A DNA stretch of 64,000 nt from Streptomyces griseiscabiei (GTDB lineage: Bacteria; Actinomycetota; Actinomycetes; Streptomycetales; Streptomycetaceae). Location of the stretch: assembly GCF_020010925.1 (NCBI RefSeq), contig NZ_JAGJBZ010000001.1, forward strand, positions 2,418,001 to 2,482,000, in the 5' to 3' direction. Positions 59,777 to 64,000 of the stretch are shown here, piece after piece. How positions within the stretch are numbered: position 1 is the first letter of the stretch; each line of letters begins with the position of its first letter. The position numbers and the translations under genes are program-made. The notes under the pieces were generated by a model. It was given only the letters and a program-made list of their open reading frames with translations. It had not been told where the DNA came from and ran no database searches.

Positions 59777-59845
59777 ACCGGCACCGCGCGACCGGCACCG
59801 CGCGACCGGCACCGCGCGATCGACGCCGCGCGATCGACGCCTCTC
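59777..59845 (+). repeat. 14-bp tandem repeats before the antitoxin gene
   Basis: Three near-identical copies of ACCGGCACCGCGCG followed by diverged copies of ATCGACGCCGCGCG in the gap between antitoxin and clpP. It may be a variable-number tandem repeat or a multi-site binding region. Confidence 0.7.
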
Positions 59846-59940
59846 AACCGACACCACCGAACCGATCGTCCGAGCCCCTCCCCTCGGCTACGTACGTCCT
59901 GTACATTTTTTACAGACGTCGATCAGAGGAGGCGCTCCCC

Positions 59941-60582
59941 ATGCCCGCGAACCGCCCGTCGGCCCGACAGGTGCTGCCCGAGTTCACCGAGCGCACCAGT
60001 GCGGGTCACCGAACGATGGATCCGTACTCGAAGTTGTTGGAGGAACGGATCGTGTTCCTCGGGACGCCGATCGACGACACCTCGGCGAACGACGTGATGG
60101 CGCAGTTCATGCATCTCGAGTACCAGTCGCCGGACCGCGACATCTCGCTGTACATCAACTCGCCGGGCGGCTCGTTCAGCGCGATGACGGCGCTCTACGA
60201 CACGATCCGGTTCGTCACCTGTGACGTGGAGACCATCTGCCTCGGACAGGCGGGTTCGGCCGCCGCGGTGCTGCTGGCGGCGGGCACGCCCGGCAAGCGG
60301 TTCATGCTGCCGGGGGCACGCGTGCTGATCCATCAGCCGGAGGTGAGCGGCCGGATCGAGGGGCAGACGAGCGATCTGGTCATCCAGGCCGCGGAGTTGA
60401 CGCGCAACCGCCGGATGCTGGAGGAGATGCTCGTCCGGCACACGGGGCAGAGCCCGGAGCGGGTCGGCGCCGACATCGAGCGGGACAAGTTCCTCGACGC
60501 CGAGGCGGCGGTGGCGTACGGGCTGGCCGACCGGGTGATCCCGAGCCGCAGGAGCTCCCACCCGCTCCCCGGCGCGAGGTGA
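59941..60582 (+). CDS. clpP: ATP-dependent Clp protease proteolytic subunit paralogue
   Basis: A 213-residue ClpP. Catalytic Ser106 ([15 protein letters not shown]), His131 (VLIHQPEV) and Asp182 (ERDKFLDAE) form the triad, so it should be active. The helix after Ser is GSAAA instead of the usual ASMGA. No partner clpP, clpX or clpC gene is adjacent, so it likely pairs with subunits encoded elsewhere. ATG 59941 after GGAGG at 59929. An imperfect inverted repeat (ACGTC-TGTA type) lies upstream near 59893-59918. Confidence 0.92.
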   Translation: MPANRPSARQVLPEFTERTSAGHRTMDPYSKLLEERIVFLGTPIDDTSANDVMAQFMHLEYQSPDRDISLYINSPGGSFSAMTALYDTIRFVTCDVETICLGQAGSAAAVLLAAGTPGKRFMLPGARVLIHQPEVSGRIEGQTSDLVIQAAELTRNRRMLEEMLVRHTGQSPERVGADIERDKFLDAEAAVAYGLADRVIPSRRSSHPLPGAR

Positions 60583-60589
60583 GGCGCGG

Positions 60590-60907
60590 ATGCTGCCACC
60601 GGAACTGCCGCCGCTGCCCGCGCTCACCCGCGCCGAGGCGGAGCTGATCGACCGTTACCTGGACGTGGTCGATCTGCTCGGCCGGATCAATCCGGCTCGC
60701 CCGGGCGACACCTACCGCGGGTTGCGCGCGGCGCAGGCGCTCGTCGCCAAGGCGATCGCACTGCGCGAAGCGCTCGAACTGATGCACAGGCGCGGGGAGA
60801 ACGAGGTGCACGCCCCGACCCTCGCGCGGGCGCTGCGGGTCCTCGACGGCGAACGACGGGCCGGCCGCGTGGCCCTGCCCCCGGAGCCGGAGGACTCGCC
60901 CGCCTGA
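60590..60907 (+). CDS. Hypothetical protein downstream of clpP
   Basis: A 105-residue mainly helical protein (LTRAEAELIDRYLDVVDLLG, RGLRAAQALVAKAIALREAL, LARALRVLDGERRAGRVALP). It starts 8 bp after clpP with a GAGGCGCGG-like site, so it is in the same transcript. I do not recognise the family. It could be a ClpP adaptor or regulator, but only the position suggests this. Confidence 0.65.
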   Translation: MLPPELPPLPALTRAEAELIDRYLDVVDLLGRINPARPGDTYRGLRAAQALVAKAIALREALELMHRRGENEVHAPTLARALRVLDGERRAGRVALPPEPEDSPA

Positions 60908-61292
60908 GCACAGGAACTCACCTCCCCCGCACGGGACCGCTCGGCCGTCTGAACCGATCCCGGGCCGTTCGCCGTACTACTGACGGAGCGTCCGGTCCGG
61001 GTTTCCCGCCCTCCGGACGGCCTACCGTGATCGACCCATCGGCCCATACGTCATGAGGACCTGTGAAGTTGCGCAACATGCCTGGTACATGGCCGGAACG
61101 CCTCATTCCGGTGCTGGTGCGGACCTCCTCGACCAGTGGGACACAACAGCCGAAAAGGCTCTGTCCACCCGAACGGTCGAGTGGTGAGTAAGACCACAAA
61201 TCCACGGTTCCGTTGGGATTTTCGGACGTCCGTGCGCCAAGATCCCTTCCTGACGACAAGCCCCCGCCGCAGCGGCGGGGCGATCCGGGTGG
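60908..61292. other. Intergenic leader region upstream of the c-di-AMP riboswitch
   Basis: 385 bp between the clpP-associated gene and the riboswitch. It should hold the promoter of the NlpC/P60 gene. It includes a strong GC hairpin at 61262-61280 (CCCCGCCGC paired to GCGGCGGGG). No coding frame with a ribosome site is seen. Confidence 0.5.
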
Positions 61293-61486
61293 ACGCCGAG
61301 TCCTGCCGCTACCCGGATGACCGGTCGACAGGAGTGCATCGGCAGGAGTGGAGGACCCAAGCACGACGGGTCGCCGGAACGGTCAAGCCATGACCGGGCC
61401 GAGCAGCCCTTGGGGTGAAGCCGCGTCAGCGGCCGGGCAACTTCGCCAGCCCGAATCCGACAGGTCATCCTTCACAGGCGGCTGAC
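61293..61486 (+). ncRNA. c-di-AMP (ydaO-yuaA) riboswitch
   Basis: The leader of the NlpC/P60 gene has the conserved blocks of this class: GGACCCAAGCACGACGGGTC (about 61353-61372), TTGGGGTGAAGCCGC (61410-61424), CGGCCGGGCAAC and AGCCCGAATCCGACAGGTCA (61448-61467). The 5' stem TCCTGCCG (61301-61308) pairs with CGGCAGGA (61340-61347). In actinobacteria this riboswitch turns off cell-wall hydrolase genes when c-di-AMP is high. Confidence 0.93.
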
Positions 61487-61498
61487 GAAGGGTTGCGC

Positions 61499-61972
61499 AT
61501 GTCTGCGCTGAATCGTGTCCCGTCGCTGTTGACCCGGGCCGGCACGGCCTCGGCTCTCACCATCGCCGCAGTGAGCGGCAGCATCGTGGTCCCGGGCGCC
61601 GCATCCGGCGCCGAGGCCGCCACAGTGGCGTCGAAGGCACTCAAGGTCGCGGCTTCCAAGAAGGGCTCCCCTTACAAGTACGGCGCCACGGGCCCGGGCA
61701 GGTTCGACTGCTCAGGGCTGACGCTCTACTCGTTCAAGAAGGCGGGCAAGAAGCTGCCCCGTACTGCTCAGCAGCAGTACAACAAGACGAAGCACATCTC
61801 CGCGAGCAGCCGCAAGCTCGGAGACCTCGTCTTCTTCCACTCGGGCTCGAACGTCTATCACGTCGGTATCTACGCGGGGAAGGGAAAGATCTGGCACTCG
61901 CCGAAGACGGGTGACATCGTCCGGCTGCAGAAGCTCTGGACGAAGAACGTCTGGTACGGCCGGGTCCGCTGA
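61499..61972 (+). CDS. Secreted NlpC/P60 peptidoglycan hydrolase
   Basis: A 157-residue exported protein. A signal peptide (to about residue 41, SGAEAA) leads to an NlpC/P60 domain with catalytic Cys71 (RFDCSGLTLYSFKKAG), His121 (NVYHVGIYAGKGKIWHS) and third polar residue His133. It cleaves peptidoglycan stem peptides and is likely involved in wall growth or spore germination. Its leader is a c-di-AMP riboswitch. ATG 61499 after GAAGGG. Confidence 0.92.
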   Translation: MSALNRVPSLLTRAGTASALTIAAVSGSIVVPGAASGAEAATVASKALKVAASKKGSPYKYGATGPGRFDCSGLTLYSFKKAGKKLPRTAQQQYNKTKHISASSRKLGDLVFFHSGSNVYHVGIYAGKGKIWHSPKTGDIVRLQKLWTKNVWYGRVR

Positions 61973-61976
61973 CCCA

Positions 61977-62013
61977 CCGTCGGGGGCGGCGGAGGCTCCG
62001 CCGCCCCCGACGG
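61977..62013 (+). terminator. 18-bp perfect hairpin terminator after NlpC/P60 gene
   Basis: Arms 61977-61994 and 61996-62013 are perfectly complementary, 4 bp beyond the stop codon. Confidence 0.85.
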
Positions 62014-62117
62014 GCGCCCTCGACGGGTGCCGCCAACGGGCGCCCCCGACCGGCATCCCACCGGCGACCACGCCTCGAACAGGCGTGCCATGGCCGGATC
62101 TGGTTACCCGTCCGCCC

Positions 62118-62624
62118 ATGGCCGACGAACACACCGTCCCCGCACGCAACGAGACCCCCCTCGAACGCGCAGACCGCAACTTCTCCGAACTGCTCCAGGA
62201 GCTGCGGGTCACCCAGACGGGGGTGCAGATCCTCTTCGCGTTCCTGCTGACGCTGGCCTTCACCCCGCGCTTCCCGGAGCTGGACTCCGTGCAGCGCGCC
62301 ACCTATGTCACCACCCTGCTCCTCGCGGTCCTCGCTGCGGCCCTCTTCACCGCCCCGGCCGCACTGCACCGTTCGCTCTTCGGGCAGAACGCCAAGCCCG
62401 TCATCGTCCGGGTCTCCTCCCGGCTGGCCGGCGCGGGCCTGGTGGTGCTGATCCTCGCCTTCGCCGGATCCGTCCTGCTGGTCGTGGATGTGACGCTCGA
62501 CCGGGCGGCCGGCATCGCCGCCGGGGCCGGCACCCTCGTCGGATGTGTGTTCCTGTGGGGTGTGCTGCCGCGGCTGGTGGGACGCGCGCACTCCCTCAGG
62601 TCTCCTGCGGACCGCCGGCCGTGA
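62118..62624 (+). CDS. DUF6328 family membrane protein
   Basis: A 168-residue protein with NETPLERADRNFSELLQELR at the start and four hydrophobic helices (QTGVQILFAFLLTLAFTPRF, YVTTLLLAVLAAALFTAPAA, AGAGLVVLILAFAGSVLLVV and AGAGTLVGCVFLWGVLPRL). It fits the DUF6328 family as I recall it. The function is unknown. The 3' end overlaps the convergent ATP-binding protein gene by 29 nt. Confidence 0.8.
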   Translation: MADEHTVPARNETPLERADRNFSELLQELRVTQTGVQILFAFLLTLAFTPRFPELDSVQRATYVTTLLLAVLAAALFTAPAALHRSLFGQNAKPVIVRVSSRLAGAGLVVLILAFAGSVLLVVDVTLDRAAGIAAGAGTLVGCVFLWGVLPRLVGRAHSLRSPADRRP

Positions 62625-63054
62625 CCGGCTGGACGGGAACCGTCCACGGAAGTTCGATCGCCACCGTCTTGCCGCCCTCCCGTGTGGGTCTGACGCTCAG
62701 CCTGCCGCCGCACTCGGCGGTCAGCCAGCGGATGATGACCATGCCCCGGCCGTTGTCCTGCTGGACGGCGGCCGGCAGCCGTTTCGGGAAGCGTGGGTGA
62801 CTGTCGGTGACGCCGATGCGCAAGTGCTCGTCCCGGTCGAGCGCGAGGTCCACGGTGAACGTGGGCGACTGGCCCAGGGTGTGCTGGACGGCGTTGGTGG
62901 CGAGTTCGGACACGATCAGGCGCACGGTGTCCGCGATGTCGGTGTCGCCCGGCAGGCCCCATTCGGCGAGCACACTGGCGACGTAGTTCCGGGCCGCGGA
63001 CACCGAGGCGGGATCGCTCGGCAGAGTGACGGATGCTTCCAGGTGATCTGCCAT
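62596..63054 (-). CDS. ATP-binding protein, anti-sigma-factor kinase-like
   Basis: A 152-residue GHKL (HATPase_c_2) protein with SELATNAVQHT (N box), DSHPRFPKRLP and NGRGMVIIRWLTAECG. Such Streptomyces proteins act as anti-sigma or anti-anti-sigma partners, and are commonly encoded next to an XRE/DUF5753 regulator as here (divergent at 63302). The two probably work together. ATG 63054 start. Confidence 0.88.
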   Translation of the reverse strand: MADHLEASVTLPSDPASVSAARNYVASVLAEWGLPGDTDIADTVRLIVSELATNAVQHTLGQSPTFTVDLALDRDEHLRIGVTDSHPRFPKRLPAAVQQDNGRGMVIIRWLTAECGGRLSVRPTREGGKTVAIELPWTVPVQPVTAGGPQET

Positions 63055-63178
63055 GGCGAGGCGTCCCTTTCCCACGGGACCGGTGTCCGACAGGGAGCGG
63101 ATGGTTCGACTACGGTCCCGGACTGGTGCTTCGCGCCAGACTGCCACTACCTGGGCCGTCACGGGTGGCGATCCACCA

Positions 63179-63194
63179 AGATATGCATATATCT
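63179..63194. promoter_or_regulatory. AT-rich palindrome in the divergent promoter region
   Basis: AGATAT-GCAT-ATATCT is a 6-4-6 inverted repeat (inner ATATGCATAT also palindromic), a rare AT island in this GC-rich stretch, 108 bp before the XRE gene and 125 bp before the ATP-binding protein gene. Candidate operator or promoter element. Confidence 0.5.
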
Positions 63195-63301
63195 GTCGCT
63201 CGAAGCGGTGAACTATCCGACGGCCGACCGTATTTGGGTGAGGGTTTCGTCCATCCTCTGTCGTCACCCCGACTTCGCGCGCCGGGCGGAAGGAGAATCC
63301 C

Positions 63302-64000
63302 ATGCAGTACGGTCCGGCGGTGCGCCGCCGCAAGCTCGGTGCCGAGTTGCGTGTCCTGCGCACCCGTTCCGCGCTCACCAGTATCGAGGCGGCCCATCGC
63401 GTGGGCTGGCACCAGTCCAAGGTGAGCCGGATCGAGACGGGCGCCAGCGGGGTGAAGCCCGCGGACGTCCGCAGGCTGCTGGACGCCTACGGGGTCGACG
63501 ACACGGAGTTACGGGAACTGCTGCTGGCGCTCGCGGGCTCCGAGGACGGCGGCGGGCGGCACAACTGGTGGCACGCGTACCGGGGTGTACTGCCGCCGAC
63601 GTACCGGGACTTCATCAGTCTGGAGTCCCAGGCCGGCGGGATGCGGACGCTGGAGACCTCGGTGGTGCCGGGACTGCTGCAGATCCCCGAGTACGCGCGG
63701 GCGGTGACCCGGGCCGCGGTGGAGGGGCTGGAAGACGACAAAATCGACGCGCTCGTGGAGGTGCGGCTCGCGCGGCAGGAAGTGCTGCGCGGGAGCCCGC
63801 CGATGCGGCTGAGCGCGGTGCTCGACGAGGGCGTTCTCCGACGTGAGGTGGGCGGCCCCGAGATCATGACCCGGCAGCTGGTCCGTCTGGTGGAGGCGGC
63901 GCGCCTTCCCCAAGTGCGACTGCAGGTGCTCCCGTTCACTGCCGGGGCGCATATCGGCCTCACCGGCCCTTTCGTAATTTTCTCATTTCGGAGCACATCT
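63302..64000 (+). CDS. XRE family regulator with DUF5753 domain, partial
   Basis: At least 232 residues, cut by the window edge. An XRE helix-turn-helix (LRVLRTRSALTSIEAAHRVG, HQSKVSRIETG) is followed by a DUF5753 domain (LESQAGGMRTLETSVVPGLL, IPEYARAVTRA, and LRREVGGPEIMTRQLVRLVE). Proteins of this type (WhiJ/BldB group) pair with small ATP-binding and DUF397 proteins in development. Codon 70 is TTA (63509-63511), the only in-frame TTA noticed in the window, so translation may depend on the bldA tRNA. GAAGGAG precedes ATG 63302. Confidence 0.9.
   Translation, partial: MQYGPAVRRRKLGAELRVLRTRSALTSIEAAHRVGWHQSKVSRIETGASGVKPADVRRLLDAYGVDDTELRELLLALAGSEDGGGRHNWWHAYRGVLPPTYRDFISLESQAGGMRTLETSVVPGLLQIPEYARAVTRAAVEGLEDDKIDALVEVRLARQEVLRGSPPMRLSAVLDEGVLRREVGGPEIMTRQLVRLVEAARLPQVRLQVLPFTAGAHIGLTGPFVIFSFRSTS

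Noticed and set aside
59777..59845. Tandem repeats considered as a CRISPR array
   Set aside because: Units of 14 bp are directly adjacent without spacers, and no cas genes are present.

Overview
The window is about 64 kb of a very GC-rich, gene-dense chromosome and almost certainly comes from a Streptomyces. Supporting this are a four-gene conservon (CvnA-D type), the MurT/GatD lipid II amidation pair, a c-di-AMP riboswitch ahead of an NlpC/P60 hydrolase, a GlnR-like box ahead of urease, a LAATG sorting signal, an almost complete absence of TTA codons, and several small Streptomyces-type families (HGxxPAAG, DUF6328, DUF6777, DUF5753 regulators). No tRNA, rRNA, CRISPR array, prophage or complete insertion sequence was seen. 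Most genes read as ordinary chromosomal functions separated by strong hairpin terminators.

Layout. 0-5 kb: MarR, LacI and TetR regulators and a secreted M19-like hydrolase with an F5/8C domain. 5.2-9.0 kb (minus): conservon cvnABCD. 9.3-16.2 kb: an extracellular polysaccharide group (orphan sugar-binding lipoprotein, pectate lyase-pectinesterase fusion, Tat-exported alginate lyase with a sortase signal), then a frameshifted DUF779 gene and a phosphodiester glycosidase. 16.2-20.9 kb (minus): small membrane protein, a glycerophosphodiester phosphodiesterase-like protein, and a quinone oxidoreductase plus two acyl-CoA dehydrogenases in an overlapping operon. 21-26.5 kb: divergent XRE-cupin regulator and thioredoxin-reductase-like flavoprotein, ATP-dependent DNA ligase with overlapping Nudix gene, succinate-semialdehyde-type dehydrogenase, and a small gene whose stop codon lies in a MITE-like element. 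26.7-34.8 kb: TenA-like protein, acyl-CoA dehydrogenase divergent from a TetR gene, peptide deformylase, murT-gatD, pfkA, a CtaG-like protein. 34.9-38.5 kb: a lipoprotein with PASTA repeat next to a membrane Ser/Thr kinase and a 51-residue membrane peptide. 38.5-42.7 kb (minus): LytTR regulator, small membrane protein, sodium/solute symporter and LytS-type kinase. 42.8-45.5 kb: AsnC/Lrp regulator, DDAH-like amidinohydrolase, ornithine aminotransferase. 46-52 kb: SpoIIE-type phosphatase, PlsC acyltransferase, epimerase-like protein, tripeptidyl aminopeptidase. 52.4-57.2 kb (minus): urease operon ureABCFGD without ureE. 57.4-64 kb: TetR with a divergent membrane protein sharing paired operators, an orphan Phd-type antitoxin, a ClpP paralogue, the c-di-AMP riboswitch with its NlpC/P60 gene, a DUF6328 protein, an ATP-binding anti-sigma-like protein, and a TTA-containing XRE/DUF5753 regulator cut by the window edge.

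The least explained structures are a 206-bp element with 28-bp terminal inverted repeats (26466-26671), a family of intergenic palindromic repeats (best seen as a nested 115-bp element inside the urease operon), the transporter/two-component operon at 38.5-42.7 kb, and the DDAH-RocD pairing, which makes metabolic sense only if the DDAH-like enzyme releases ornithine. All function calls are from reading sequence; no database search was run.
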